From CAZLPY01 sp964561525 (GTDB lineage Bacteria; Patescibacteriota; UBA1384; CAJBMM01), in NCBI GenBank assembly GCA_964561525.1, contig CAZLPY010000001.1, positions 1 to 55,079 on the forward strand: 55,079 nucleotides of DNA, read 5' to 3'. The notes beneath the pieces are model-generated. The model saw only the letters and a program-made list of their open reading frames with translations, had not been told where the DNA came from and ran no database searches. This document shows positions 8,936 through 18,388 of the stretch, piece by piece; the first letter of the stretch is position 1; each line of letters starts with the position of its first letter. Position numbers and translations under genes: made by a program.

Positions 8936-9579
8936 GGCTTTTGCACTACTAAAGCGTAGTGGTTGTACGGCGAATGAAAACTAGTCGGATAATGTAGCAA
9001 AACGTCTCCACCTAACTTGGTATAATAATCTTGATAAAACGCTACAGGATGATAAGTCAGAGGCTGACCCGCCATCAATGAATCGTGTAAATAGTTCCAG
9101 TAGTACTTCCAGCGGGGGCGAGTACCCACATCCTTCATAAGAATCGTCCCACCGGGCCTCAGCATTGACCACAACTTGGTAATTAACTTTTCCTGTTCAC
9201 CTTTGGCTAAATGATGCATTAAATCGATATAGATAATGGCGTCATACTGTTTTTGATCTTTTAATTTGGTCACGTCTTGGGCTGTAAAGGTGATGTTCGG
9301 TACGTCAGTCAGGCTCTCACTTGCATGCGCTATTCGATCTTGCTGCAGATCAGACGCTATAAATTTCAGGTGTGGGTTTTGCACTGCAAAAATAGTCTCG
9401 AGCGTGCCGTAGCCACAACCCAAACAAAGCACTGTTCCGGCCGGAAGGGTGCTGATGATCTCCGATAACCAATCGACTGGGAAAATAGAGAGGCGTAAAA
9501 AATTATACAACCGCACTTTTTTATTCGTAGTGCGGTAATGTTTGTGCAAAATTGCACTATGGCGACGGTATGCAGACAT
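8932..9579 (-). CDS. Class I SAM-dependent methyltransferase
   Basis: 215 residues. VLCLGCGYGTLETIF near residue 50 is motif I (SAM-binding Gly loop). FIASDLQQDRI carries the acidic residue for the ribose. FTAQDVTKL and YDAIIYIDLMHHL are motifs II and III, and LRPGGTILMKDVG is the post-III block. Likely methylates a small molecule or glycan intermediate in the cytoplasm. It stands alone on the minus strand inside the glycan locus, with its stop overlapping the upstream membrane gene by four bases. Confidence 0.85.
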   Translation of the reverse strand: MSAYRRHSAILHKHYRTTNKKVRLYNFLRLSIFPVDWLSEIISTLPAGTVLCLGCGYGTLETIFAVQNPHLKFIASDLQQDRIAHASESLTDVPNITFTAQDVTKLKDQKQYDAIIYIDLMHHLAKGEQEKLITKLWSMLRPGGTILMKDVGTRPRWKYYWNYLHDSLMAGQPLTYHPVAFYQDYYTKLGGDVLLHYPTSFHSPYNHYALVVQKP

Positions 9580-9687
9580 AAAAACACCTTCTTTTTATTA
9601 GGCAATTAATTGATTCTACACTTCTTTTGGATTCGGTAACAAGCATTTTTAAGCAAAGATTCTGTCACTCTCTTTGCAGATTCAATA

Positions 9688-9696
9688 TGTTACACT
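9688..9696 (+). promoter_or_regulatory. Extended -10 promoter (leaderless gene)
   Basis: TGTTACACT is an extended -10 (TGn plus TACACT at 9691-9696). It ends six bases before the ATG at 9703, placing the transcript start at or next to the start codon. No Shine-Dalgarno is present. Confidence 0.5.
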
Positions 9697-9702
9697 ATTT
9701 GC

Positions 9703-10362
9703 ATGAAGCAACGTGCGGAATTGCATTGTCACAGCCATTACTCCAAGGACTGCAACTTGTCCGTCCACGCGATAATCGACCGCTGCGCTCAAAAACAGAT
9801 CAATGTGATTGCCCTCACCGATCACAACGAAATCGCAGGGGCACTGGAGCTGCGCAAGCAAGCACCAGAGTGGCTTCGGGTAATAGTTGGTGAAGAGATT
9901 GCCACTAATGAAGGTGATGTGATCGGGTTATTTTTACAAGGGCGCATAGCACCAAAGCAACCAATAATGCAGACCATTACAGCGATTCACGACCAAGGCG
10001 GATTAGTATTACTGCCTCACCCATTTGATCGCCTGCGACACGAAGCAGTGGGCAAAAAGGTAGTCCCATCAATCTTGCGAGAGATTGATTTTATCGAAAC
10101 CTTCAACGCCCGCTGTATATTTCCGGGCGATAATCACGCCGCCGCTCACGTTGCCGAAACGGAGCGCATTCCGGGATTTGTCGGCTCGGATGCCCATTTG
10201 GCCAGTGAATACGGCAATGCCCTGAACATTATTGAGGGAGAATGGAATAGCACTGAGCAATTTGCAGAGCGCCTGCGGCAAGCACACTTCATTACCCAGA
10301 CCGCGAGTCCGGTCGTACATTTACAAACCAAACTAGTCAAAATGCGAAAGCGCCGGCCTTAA
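9703..10362 (+). CDS. PHP-domain metal-dependent phosphoesterase
   Basis: 219 residues. Metal ligands are laid out as in PHP enzymes: H8-C-H10 (ELHCHSHYSKD), D40-H41 (LTDHNE), E64/E65 (VGEEI), H106 (LPHPFD) and GSDAH (D163, H165). These proteins hydrolyse phosphoesters (TrpH/RnaAM-like nucleotidases or phosphatases) in the cytoplasm. The gene appears leaderless: an extended -10 lies six bases before the ATG and there is no ribosome site. Its stop is two bases from the stop of the convergent glycosyltransferase. Confidence 0.88.
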   Translation: MKQRAELHCHSHYSKDCNLSVHAIIDRCAQKQINVIALTDHNEIAGALELRKQAPEWLRVIVGEEIATNEGDVIGLFLQGRIAPKQPIMQTITAIHDQGGLVLLPHPFDRLRHEAVGKKVVPSILREIDFIETFNARCIFPGDNHAAAHVAETERIPGFVGSDAHLASEYGNALNIIEGEWNSTEQFAERLRQAHFITQTASPVVHLQTKLVKMRKRRP

Positions 10363-10364
10363 GG

Positions 10365-11549
10365 CTAGTGAGACTGCGCTGCAATCTCTCGATACATGTT
10401 GATCACCTGCTCGGCGATGCTTTTTTGTTGCAAACGCTGCCGAGCTACCTGCCAGTTCAACGCTGCGGCTTTATTAACTAAATCATCATCTTGCAAAGCC
10501 TGACGCAACGCATGGGCGACTGCCGCGGCGTCCTCTGGCGGAACAATTGACCCAGTTTGGGCATTACGGATCCATTCATCAGCGCACGAAGTGTCGGATT
10601 GGATTGGGTAAGATCCCATTACCATGGCCTCGAGCACCGCAGTACTAATGGCATCGCTCATACCAAGCGCTATTGAAATGCGGGCAGCACCTTGTAAGCG
10701 CAAGATTTCGTTATGACTGGTTCCACGAGGAATAAGGCGTGTTTTGATGCCTGTGCGCTGTTCAAACCGGCCTAGGGCTTGTGCTACGGCTGCATCAGCA
10801 GAATAAACAACCACCGTGTAGTCCCGTAATAGTGCCTGACAGTCCTCTAGCGCCTCGAGAGCGGTCAAGGCACGTCCAGACCAGCCTTGATACCCTTTGA
10901 GCATAATGAGCTTCCGCGACGACGTGAGGCCCTTTTGGCGCAATTCCCGCGTGCCGGCTAAATCGAACCCCCCGCTGTTCGGCAACACCGGCAGCACTTT
11001 CCCTCGAAACCCAAGCTCTTTGGCCAATCGGACGTCCCGTGCGCATTCACTGGAATAATAATTTGCCTTAGCAAGCACTTGCTTTATCCTCTCCCGATGC
11101 TTTTGGTCCCGACCAAACAGGTAAATGTCACTGCCCCAATTAGTCACGATCCACGGGGGAAAGGGCTGGGTGGTCTCCTGTTTTGCTTCAAGAGTTAGGT
11201 ATCCTCCGCCTTGAATTTCTAGTGAATGGATAACGTCTGGCTTCAGTGTGTCGATCAACTTGGCTAATTGCCGCGCACGATGCGCGGGCTGAAATAGTCG
11301 CTTTAAGCGCCTTGCCGCCGCTGCGATATATTTTTGTTGTAGATTGAGACCTTTCGTTTGCACTGACTGATCAGTATGCAGCTCTCGTGCGTAAATGGAA
11401 TGATGCACGGCAACGTGTCTCAGTGCGGGATGATTTTCGCCATAATCACCACTGGGAAATAGGTGGATCTGGATTCCAGAACCGTGCAGCTGATCAATCC
11501 AACGTGCCGTATGGATGCTTTCCGATTTTGCCACGATCAATAATTTCAT
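10365..11549 (-). CDS. Glycosyltransferase family 4
   Basis: 394 residues with the GT-B layout. The N-terminal half begins KLLIVAKSESIHTARWIDQL and contains LIDTLKPDVIHSLEIQGGG. The C-terminal half has the GT4 donor-binding block AISTAVLEAMVMGSYPIQSD, where the first acidic residue of the usual E-x7-E motif is not obvious. Transfers a sugar from an NDP donor to a glycan precursor on the cytoplasmic face of the membrane. It starts five bases after the stop of the 912-residue enzyme, so they form one operon. Confidence 0.8.
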   Translation of the reverse strand: MKLLIVAKSESIHTARWIDQLHGSGIQIHLFPSGDYGENHPALRHVAVHHSIYARELHTDQSVQTKGLNLQQKYIAAAARRLKRLFQPAHRARQLAKLIDTLKPDVIHSLEIQGGGYLTLEAKQETTQPFPPWIVTNWGSDIYLFGRDQKHRERIKQVLAKANYYSSECARDVRLAKELGFRGKVLPVLPNSGGFDLAGTRELRQKGLTSSRKLIMLKGYQGWSGRALTALEALEDCQALLRDYTVVVYSADAAVAQALGRFEQRTGIKTRLIPRGTSHNEILRLQGAARISIALGMSDAISTAVLEAMVMGSYPIQSDTSCADEWIRNAQTGSIVPPEDAAAVAHALRQALQDDDLVNKAAALNWQVARQRLQQKSIAEQVINMYREIAAQSH

Positions 11550-11554
11550 AATGC

Positions 11555-14293
11555 TTAAGACTTTGCTTTTTTCGGTTTTGATCTACGATCCATAATAAGG
11601 TGATACGCAAACTGTGCAGCACGGAATTTGCCGATGCGATGTCTTAGTCGGGTAAGCACCTCTGGCAGCGTGATCTGCTCTTGACCAAAAAGCGGTTTCA
11701 AAATGCGGCGACGGTAAAAAAACTCTGCCCGGAATGTTAGATGCTGCAAGGTGCGGCTTGATGCTGGAACATTGTGACCGCGCACTCGAGCAATAGCCAC
11801 ATCCTGAAACACGCGTTCAAGATACTGTCTCCAGCGCTCGACCGAATCATGAACCGTTAGCTTTTTATCCAAAATAACCTGACGTGGACTAAAACGGTGG
11901 TTTGGTACTAAATTGATCGCGGCCGCAAAATCGGGTCCAAAGATACCGGCACGGGCCCGTTCGTGCTCGCTAAAGCCACGGAATACGCCGACGTTTTGCA
12001 TCACTACCGGTACGTCACACAAGCACGCCTCAACTGCAGCCAAACACTGTGTCTCAACGTCCGAGCCAATGATAAAAAAATCGGCACAATTCAATAATTT
12101 TGCCAGCAACTTCTGATCGATCCGACTGTATACTCGTGCATTCGGAGATTCGAAGGCCTCATCCTTTTTGGTCACCAATATCCAGGTGATGTCCGAAAAC
12201 TGCTTGATGCAGGAAGCGACACGTGACCAGCCTTTGGTCTCGGAAAAATCGCCGACAAAAATGCCGATACGCTCATCACCAAATTCAAGCTCGCGCCGCA
12301 CTGCCTGCTTATCCATCGGGGTAAATACCGTCTCGTCTGAGCCGACGGTCAGTAACGTAAAATCGTACTCAGGATACGACATCAGTACTTGGTACGAATT
12401 GGTGACGAGACGATTGGCCAAATGAATGGTTTTTTCTTGCTGCACTGATGGTCGCCCCATCGCGCGTAAATTATCTTGTAGGAAAGCAATGGTGACGCGC
12501 GCCTTATCGATTAAATCTATAAATGTTGCGTTCTGTATCAGTACGGTAGTCTGTGGATGATGAGTCTCAATGTACTGGGACGCTTTTTTGGCGAAGTTCC
12601 CTTGGCTGCCTACCAGTCGAGTATCGACGCCGTAGCTCGAGGGCAAACCTTCCAGCAAAAAATCCCATAGTACACGCTCTCCCATCGATCCAGTCACCAA
12701 GTCGTTGCAGATGGCAACATGCTTGTCCGCTTGCTCTTCAATAGATGCCGAGCTCGATTTTTCTCCTTGTTGGAAGTGATAGACGATCGAATCAAACGCG
12801 GTGACATGACGTACCCCAATCTGCTCCATTTTTTGGATTAAAATGGCATCACCTGAAATCAGTTGCTCTCCCTCTTTGGCGATGTTAGGGTGATGAATAC
12901 CTGAATCTGGTGTAGCGTTGCCGGGTGGATAGCCGCCAATTTTTTGAAAATGGTCTTTTCGCATCAACAGTGGCATGTACAAACCGCCATCTTCAACCGT
13001 TGGCTTCGCTGCAACAGCGGCGTAATGCTGGAAACCATCCTCGTCAAACGAGTCGATCGTGCTGCCAAAGTTTTTTTCGATACCAAAGGTTCCGCTACGG
13101 AGTCGCCCAGATTCTACCAAGCGAGAAGCCACACAGTTTTTGCCGTCATATACCGCAAAAAGATTATCCAGCCAGCCAGGCGTAAATGCCATGTCGGAGT
13201 TGATAAAAACCAGAAAATCGCCTTTTGCCTGCTTTGCCGCAAAATTATAGGCGCGGTACACATTGTTGATATACCATTCTTTTTTGTGCTCCGCAGTATT
13301 TTGCCAGACATGATGCGGGATGTAGTTATCTCTTAAATAATCGAGCACCGGCTGCTCTGCATCATTGGTGACGAAAAAAAACTCGACGTTCGTCATATCA
13401 GTGTATTTCAGTACTTGTTCGTGCACAAACTGTAACCAATCGACACTTTTGTATACTAAACAGGCAATCGAGAACCGGGGACGCTGCACCGCTTCACGAT
13501 AGGATTCAACCGAGGCTAAGCCTTCAGCGAATAATAGGGTATGTGGCGGTGATTCATCCTGATATAAACCGGGTGGAAACAGCTTTTGTGGTACTTTGTT
13601 AAGCTCGAGCTGGTCTTCACTAATGAAACGATCCAACATGTTGTAGCCCCGTTGACCATGCGCTCGGTAGGTAAGATACTTATAGGCCAGGTTTTTTTGA
13701 TCGGCAAAGCCATAATGCAGCACCGCTAAACGATCACTTTTCGCTACTCGTTCCACAGATGGCGGTACCAAAATCTGATGCAGACCCTCGCCCGGCTCCG
13801 CGTACAAAAGATTATTTGTGACTCGCCACAGCCGCGTATACCAGCCATCTCCATACAGACTATCTAGGCGCTCATAGGTCGCGCTGCGCCACAAGTTAAT
13901 CTCGCGCAAACTGATGCCGTCCAGATCTTGTTGCATACACTCGTGGCATAGGTGTTGCAGTTGCCGTTCTGCACCCGCGGTCAGCACCTCATCCGCATCG
14001 AGCCACAGAATAAAATCGGGTTTTAGTGTTAGTGCTTTGTCCAAAAGCTGCTGCTTGTGGGCTAACTCATGGCCAAAATTGTTTTTGCTGCCGCGGATCA
14101 ATTGTACTGGCTGATCAAGCAGATACTCGAACGTGCCGTCAGTCGATCCATCGTCGTACATTACCAGTTCGTCAACGACCGGGCGGACATATTGCAAAAA
14201 GCGCATCAGATTGCCTTTTTCCAGCTCGTTATAGACCTGACAAATCCCAACTATTTTATAGCGAGACTCTGTCGCTAGTGCTTTTCTTGCCAT
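11555..14293 (-). CDS. Three-module glycosyltransferase (GT2-GT2-GT4)
   Basis: 912 residues. Module 1 (about 10-270) is a GT2: IVGICQVYNE, MYDDGSTDGTFEYL and LWLDADEVL (DxD). Module 2 (about 280-545) is a second GT2-like fold: FSIACLVYK, FFFVTNDAEQP and VFINSDMAFTPGWLDNL. Module 3 (about 560-830) resembles a GT4/GT-B: ANRLVTNSYQVL, RIGIFVGDFSETKGW and VETQCLAAVEACLCDVPVV. Such fusions build several linkages of one glycan. It overlaps the methyltransferase gene upstream by 19 bases and precedes the GT4 gene, within the Wzm/Wzt operon. Confidence 0.82.
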   Translation of the reverse strand: MARKALATESRYKIVGICQVYNELEKGNLMRFLQYVRPVVDELVMYDDGSTDGTFEYLLDQPVQLIRGSKNNFGHELAHKQQLLDKALTLKPDFILWLDADEVLTAGAERQLQHLCHECMQQDLDGISLREINLWRSATYERLDSLYGDGWYTRLWRVTNNLLYAEPGEGLHQILVPPSVERVAKSDRLAVLHYGFADQKNLAYKYLTYRAHGQRGYNMLDRFISEDQLELNKVPQKLFPPGLYQDESPPHTLLFAEGLASVESYREAVQRPRFSIACLVYKSVDWLQFVHEQVLKYTDMTNVEFFFVTNDAEQPVLDYLRDNYIPHHVWQNTAEHKKEWYINNVYRAYNFAAKQAKGDFLVFINSDMAFTPGWLDNLFAVYDGKNCVASRLVESGRLRSGTFGIEKNFGSTIDSFDEDGFQHYAAVAAKPTVEDGGLYMPLLMRKDHFQKIGGYPPGNATPDSGIHHPNIAKEGEQLISGDAILIQKMEQIGVRHVTAFDSIVYHFQQGEKSSSASIEEQADKHVAICNDLVTGSMGERVLWDFLLEGLPSSYGVDTRLVGSQGNFAKKASQYIETHHPQTTVLIQNATFIDLIDKARVTIAFLQDNLRAMGRPSVQQEKTIHLANRLVTNSYQVLMSYPEYDFTLLTVGSDETVFTPMDKQAVRRELEFGDERIGIFVGDFSETKGWSRVASCIKQFSDITWILVTKKDEAFESPNARVYSRIDQKLLAKLLNCADFFIIGSDVETQCLAAVEACLCDVPVVMQNVGVFRGFSEHERARAGIFGPDFAAAINLVPNHRFSPRQVILDKKLTVHDSVERWRQYLERVFQDVAIARVRGHNVPASSRTLQHLTFRAEFFYRRRILKPLFGQEQITLPEVLTRLRHRIGKFRAAQFAYHLIMDRRSKPKKAKS

Positions 14294-14862
14294 TGCAACT
14301 GCTCTTTTCGTTTTCGGCAGATGGTTACTCCGGGATGCACTGGAATCGTGACCATTTCATAGTCCTTACAGTAGTGAGATAGCTCAGCGATCGCCTTGTA
14401 TCCATCACCACAATAGCCGGGCTGCATCTGCACTTCATCCTTGGGATGTCCGTCGTGCATGATAATTAAGCCATGATCGCGCACTAGTGGGAAAAAGGCT
14501 TCAAAATCGGCTTTGACAGATTTTGCCGAGTGATCTGCATCGATGAACAGCATATCAATGACGATCTTCTTTTTGCTTAAATGTTTGGCTAGTTCAAGCG
14601 TGCTACCGTGGAAAAACGAGGCTTTAGGGGAACGAATCATGAATTCACCGGCACTCTCAGCCATATCAACTCCAATAAGCTGATCAGCGTAAGGCACAAT
14701 CTGATTGAACAATATGCATTGGTATAGGCCCAATTCAACGTAAACCTTTGGTCTAACCACTTGCGCAAGATGCACAATAAATTCCTCATGCCAGTTTGGG
14801 GCTACTCCGGGCATGCTTTGCTTGTCTTTAAATAGGCGCTGCAGGATTGTCCTTGTGTTCAT
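14275..14862 (-). CDS. SAM-dependent methyltransferase (methyltransf_24-like)
   Basis: 195 residues. VYVELGLYQCILFNQIV replaces the usual Gly-rich motif I with ELG, YADQLIGVDMAESA carries the ribose acid, and DMLFIDADHSAKSVKADFE is the DxDH metal/substrate block typical of CmcI-like and capsule O-methyltransferases. GLIIMHDGHPKDE follows. It overlaps its upstream neighbour wzt by four bases (ATGA) and the downstream glycosyltransferase by 19. Such enzymes can methylate the glycan end and so set chain length for ABC export; this is an inference from the position beside wzt. Confidence 0.8.
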   Translation of the reverse strand: MNTRTILQRLFKDKQSMPGVAPNWHEEFIVHLAQVVRPKVYVELGLYQCILFNQIVPYADQLIGVDMAESAGEFMIRSPKASFFHGSTLELAKHLSKKKIVIDMLFIDADHSAKSVKADFEAFFPLVRDHGLIIMHDGHPKDEVQMQPGYCGDGYKAIAELSHYCKDYEMVTIPVHPGVTICRKRKEQLQWQEKH

Positions 14863-16118
14863 GTGCTCCTCGCTTGTTTATTAGCAGAAACATTGTTCCA
14901 ATGGCACGGGTACAATACTACACCATCATAATGCTGTCCGATTACCTGATCAGGATCGGTTGAAAGTCTTTCCACGGTGAAGGTGGTAGCTTCAGGTATC
15001 CAATCGGTAACCTCGGTCCCATTTGCGCCAAGGCCAATGGCGTACATTCCAGGACCAAAGATATTGGGGTCAAAGTTTACCCGAAATACCACCGGTCCGG
15101 GACTTAGGTTTTGTAGCAAATCTTGCGAAGTTGCGAACGAGTTAAATAAGGGGTAGCCAAGCGACGAGTTCACATTAAACCCTAAGTTCCAATCGTTAGT
15201 TTGGCGATGCAGGAGCCCATGGATTTCAATTGAAAACGTTTCTCCGAGTGTAATAGTAGAGCTCGCTCGGCCTTTTGCATTGATGATACGTAGACGCTGA
15301 AACTGAAACGCACTACTTTCAAGTGAGTTTTTGCGTGCATCGCTTCCGGAAAGATCAACGTCAGCGGTATCGCCTGAGTGTGCTTCAGACAAATATTTAC
15401 CAACGATCGTAGCGGTCGGACCAATATCAACCATTGTGCCTTTATCCAGCCATAGCGTGCGCTGGCACAACTCGTTAATAACCGCCATATTATGGCTAAC
15501 AAAGATGATGGTACGTCCCTCTTGCCCCACCTCGCCCATTTTATTCAAGCATTTTTTTTGAAATCGAGCGTCCCCTACTGCCAGCACCTCATCCACAATC
15601 AGAATCTCCGGCTCTAAATGCGCTGCTACAGCAAAAGCCAGACGCACGTACATGCCGGACGAATAGCGCTTAACCGGAGTATCGAGGAATTGCCCGATCT
15701 CCGCAAAATCGACAATTTGATCAAATTTACGTTTCACTTCGGCTCGCGACATCCCGAGCACTGCTCCGTTCAGATAGATATTTTCACGGCCGGTCAGCTC
15801 AGGATGAAACCCCGTTCCGACTTCCAGAAGCGACGCCACTCGGCCACGCAGGGTAATGCGGCCACGAGATGGCGGGGTAATTTGAGATAATATTTTAAGC
15901 AGCGTGCTTTTGCCAGCGCCATTCCGACCGATTACGCCGATAGCCTCGCCCGGACCTATATCCAACGTCAGATCTTTAAGAGCCCAGAACTTATTTTTTT
16001 GACTGGGACGCTTGCCAAAAATGCCTGCAATTGCGTCGCGCAGCGACAGATATGATTGTGTGGCACCAAGAGTGTATTGCTTGCCAACGCCTTCAATTGA
16101 AATAATCGGATTGCTCAT
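14859..16118 (-). CDS. wzt: Polysaccharide ABC exporter ATPase with glycan-binding domain
   Basis: 419 residues. The ATPase part carries Walker A GRNGAGKST (64-72), the Q-loop region before GVGTGFHPELTGREN, signature YSSGMYVRL (152-160), Walker B ILIVDEVL (D176, E177) and switch H209. Residues about 260-419 form a separate beta-sandwich, as in Wzt proteins that recognise the modified end of the O-glycan. It works with the permease encoded directly upstream (16131) to move a lipid-linked polysaccharide across the inner membrane. Confidence 0.92.
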   Translation of the reverse strand: MSNPIISIEGVGKQYTLGATQSYLSLRDAIAGIFGKRPSQKNKFWALKDLTLDIGPGEAIGVIGRNGAGKSTLLKILSQITPPSRGRITLRGRVASLLEVGTGFHPELTGRENIYLNGAVLGMSRAEVKRKFDQIVDFAEIGQFLDTPVKRYSSGMYVRLAFAVAAHLEPEILIVDEVLAVGDARFQKKCLNKMGEVGQEGRTIIFVSHNMAVINELCQRTLWLDKGTMVDIGPTATIVGKYLSEAHSGDTADVDLSGSDARKNSLESSAFQFQRLRIINAKGRASSTITLGETFSIEIHGLLHRQTNDWNLGFNVNSSLGYPLFNSFATSQDLLQNLSPGPVVFRVNFDPNIFGPGMYAIGLGANGTEVTDWIPEATTFTVERLSTDPDQVIGQHYDGVVLYPCHWNNVSANKQARST

Positions 16119-16130
16119 CTTTCGATACCT

Positions 16131-16964
16131 TTACAACACATCTGCAAAAAAACGTTCTGTTTTTTTGAAATAACTCATCCCGGCCGCGAGCATCAGTACG
16201 CTGATTGCGGCAGTTGCGGCCAACGTATGCCAGTTCACCGGGCCAGTAGACAATAAACTAGTACGGGCTGAGGAGATGACGCCAGCCATCGGATTTAAGA
16301 AAACAATCCACTGGAATCGCGCTGGAATAATGCTTGAAGGATAAATCACCGGAGTGAGGAACAGTAAAATTTGGATGAAAAACGGCAGCACGTAGCGCAC
16401 ATCACGATATTTGGTGTTGATGGCAGCAAAAAATAAGCCGATACCAGAGGCACTACACAAAGCGAGCACAAATAGCAACGGCAACAGCACTAAGCCAAGC
16501 AATGAGGGGGTGAAGTGATAATACAACATAATCACAAACAGAATGATCAGCGCGAATAAAAAATCAACCGCTGGTGTGACAGAGGTGCTAATTGGCAAAA
16601 TCAAGCGCGGAAAATAGACCTTTTTGACCATATTTTCATTATCAATCATGCTCGATGAAGCACCGCTCAAGGCAGTAATAAAGTACGTCCACAGCAACAG
16701 TCCGGTGTAGACGAAGATAGGGTAGGGGATTCCGTCAGATGGAATGTGGGCAAAGTTGCCAAAAAAAATGGTGAACACCACCATGGTCAGGAACGGTTGC
16801 AGGATGGCCCACAACACCCCAAGGGCAGTCTGTTTATAGCGTACTTTGATGTCGCGCCATACGAAAATATAAAAAAGCTCCCGAAAGCGCCATAATTCTG
16901 ACCACTGATTTCGCAGGCTTTTGCCGGGTTCGATCACAATTTCGGGTTTCGGTGTGCTATCCAT
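16131..16964 (-). CDS. wzm: Polysaccharide ABC exporter permease
   Basis: 277 residues, the normal length. An amphipathic N-terminal segment (LWRFRELFYIFVWRDIKVRYKQ, conserved in Wzm/TagG) precedes six membrane helices. ABC-2 features include ALGVLWAILQPFLTM and LNPMAGVISSAR. It forms the channel half of the exporter with the ATPase encoded 12 bases downstream. Starts at ATG 16964 and probably opens the export operon. Confidence 0.92.
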   Translation of the reverse strand: MDSTPKPEIVIEPGKSLRNQWSELWRFRELFYIFVWRDIKVRYKQTALGVLWAILQPFLTMVVFTIFFGNFAHIPSDGIPYPIFVYTGLLLWTYFITALSGASSSMIDNENMVKKVYFPRLILPISTSVTPAVDFLFALIILFVIMLYYHFTPSLLGLVLLPLLFVLALCSASGIGLFFAAINTKYRDVRYVLPFFIQILLFLTPVIYPSSIIPARFQWIVFLNPMAGVISSARTSLLSTGPVNWHTLAATAAISVLMLAAGMSYFKKTERFFADVL

Positions 16965-17092
16965 AAATTCCGGTACTTGATCTTATCATTAGGCGAATTG
17001 TATCAGATTATCGCTGCTGCATCCATCACAAATTAAAATGCGGCCTAAAAATCTGTGAGGCACCTATAATGAGATATTCGAACAGCATCGAT

Positions 17093-18388
17093 TTAAAGAG
17101 ACTGATAGATCACACCAGAGCGCTTGAATTCAGGAAAAGCATGCCGAACATCGATAATTACCGGACGCATCCCGGCAGCTCCCATAATCTGATGCTGCAG
17201 CTGTAAAAAGATCTGATGAGGAGTGGCGATGATCACTGCATCGTATGTTTTTTGTAGATCAGGCACTGCCGTGACCCCGAATTCATGCGTGATATCTGAG
17301 TCGGTAAGTAGTGGATCATACCCGCTTACAAGAGCTCCTAACTGTTGTAGCCGCTTGATGGTCAATGCAATTTTCGAATTGCGCAGATCTTTGACGTTTT
17401 CCTTAAAGGTCAATCCCATCACCAAAATACGCGCTCCAGCAACGTCACGCTTCGCTTCCGTTAAGCCACGCACACAAAGGTCGGCCACAAATTCTGGCAT
17501 ATAATCGTTTACCCTGCGACCGGCGGTCACCACCTCTGGGCGATACCCAACTTCCAGCGCTTTTTGCACTAAATAGTAAGGGTCGACCCCAATACAATGA
17601 CCACCCACCAAACCGGGCGTGAATTGCAAAAAGTTCCATTTGGTACTTGCAGCCGCCAAAACGTCATGGGTATCTATATCAAGACGATGAAAAATTAACG
17701 AAAGTTCATTCATCAGGGCGATATTTAAGTCGCGTTGCGTGTTTTCGATCACCTTGGCCGCCTCCGCGGTTTTGATAGTTTTAGCCCGAAATACACCGGC
17801 TTTGCACACCAATCCGTACACCTCGGCGATACGGTCGGAGGATGCCTGATCCATTCCGGCTACCACTTTGACGATTTTTTCCAAGGAGTGCTCGTGATCG
17901 CCTGGATTAATACGCTCCGGAGAGTAGCCGACCTTAAAATCGCGCCCGCACTTAAGGCCAGACGCCTTTTCCAATATCGGCGCGCATATTTCTTCCGTTA
18001 CCCCGGGATAGACCGTTGATTCGTAGACCACAATCGATCCGGGTTGGATGTTTCTGCCAACCATTTCACTTGCCTTTTCGACCAGGCTTAAATCTGGTTT
18101 GTTCAGAGCATCAACCGGCGTTGGCACCGCCACAATTACAAAATTAGCTTGTTTGATATCGGCCTGGTCAGTACTGTAGATCACTTTGGCCGATGCAAAC
18201 TCCGATTTGCTTAATTCTCCGGTTGCATCAATCGCAGTCCTAAGCTCGTCAACCCGCCGCTGGTTTACATCAAATCCATATGTTTTGACACCGGACCGGC
18301 CAAATGCCAGTGCCAGTGGCAACCCAACATAACCAAGGCCGACCACACACACCGTCAAATCGGAGGTAGTTACTGGTTTTTGTACCAT
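17093..18388 (-). CDS. UDP-sugar 6-dehydrogenase (WbpA/WbpO/TviB/WecC group)
   Basis: 431 residues. The Rossmann motif GLGYVG (17-22) opens the NAD domain, and VGGHCIGVDPYYL contains the catalytic Cys265 that forms the thioester intermediates. SPERINPGD and ARILVMGLTFKENVKDLRNSK are family blocks; the last belongs to the UDP-binding domain. It oxidises C6 of a UDP-HexNAc or UDP-hexose to the uronic acid, using two NAD. It overlaps the upstream epimerase gene by 19 bases, and the pair resembles WbpO/WbpP or TviB/TviC, so UDP-GalNAcA-type donors are likely. Confidence 0.9.
   Translation of the reverse strand: MVQKPVTTSDLTVCVVGLGYVGLPLALAFGRSGVKTYGFDVNQRRVDELRTAIDATGELSKSEFASAKVIYSTDQADIKQANFVIVAVPTPVDALNKPDLSLVEKASEMVGRNIQPGSIVVYESTVYPGVTEEICAPILEKASGLKCGRDFKVGYSPERINPGDHEHSLEKIVKVVAGMDQASSDRIAEVYGLVCKAGVFRAKTIKTAEAAKVIENTQRDLNIALMNELSLIFHRLDIDTHDVLAAASTKWNFLQFTPGLVGGHCIGVDPYYLVQKALEVGYRPEVVTAGRRVNDYMPEFVADLCVRGLTEAKRDVAGARILVMGLTFKENVKDLRNSKIALTIKRLQQLGALVSGYDPLLTDSDITHEFGVTAVPDLQKTYDAVIIATPHQIFLQLQHQIMGAAGMRPVIIDVRHAFPEFKRSGVIYQSL

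Noticed and set aside
10355..10372. GCCTTAAGGC palindrome between convergent genes as a terminator
   Set aside because: Five-base arms without a loop and no T-tract; it only contains the two stop codons.
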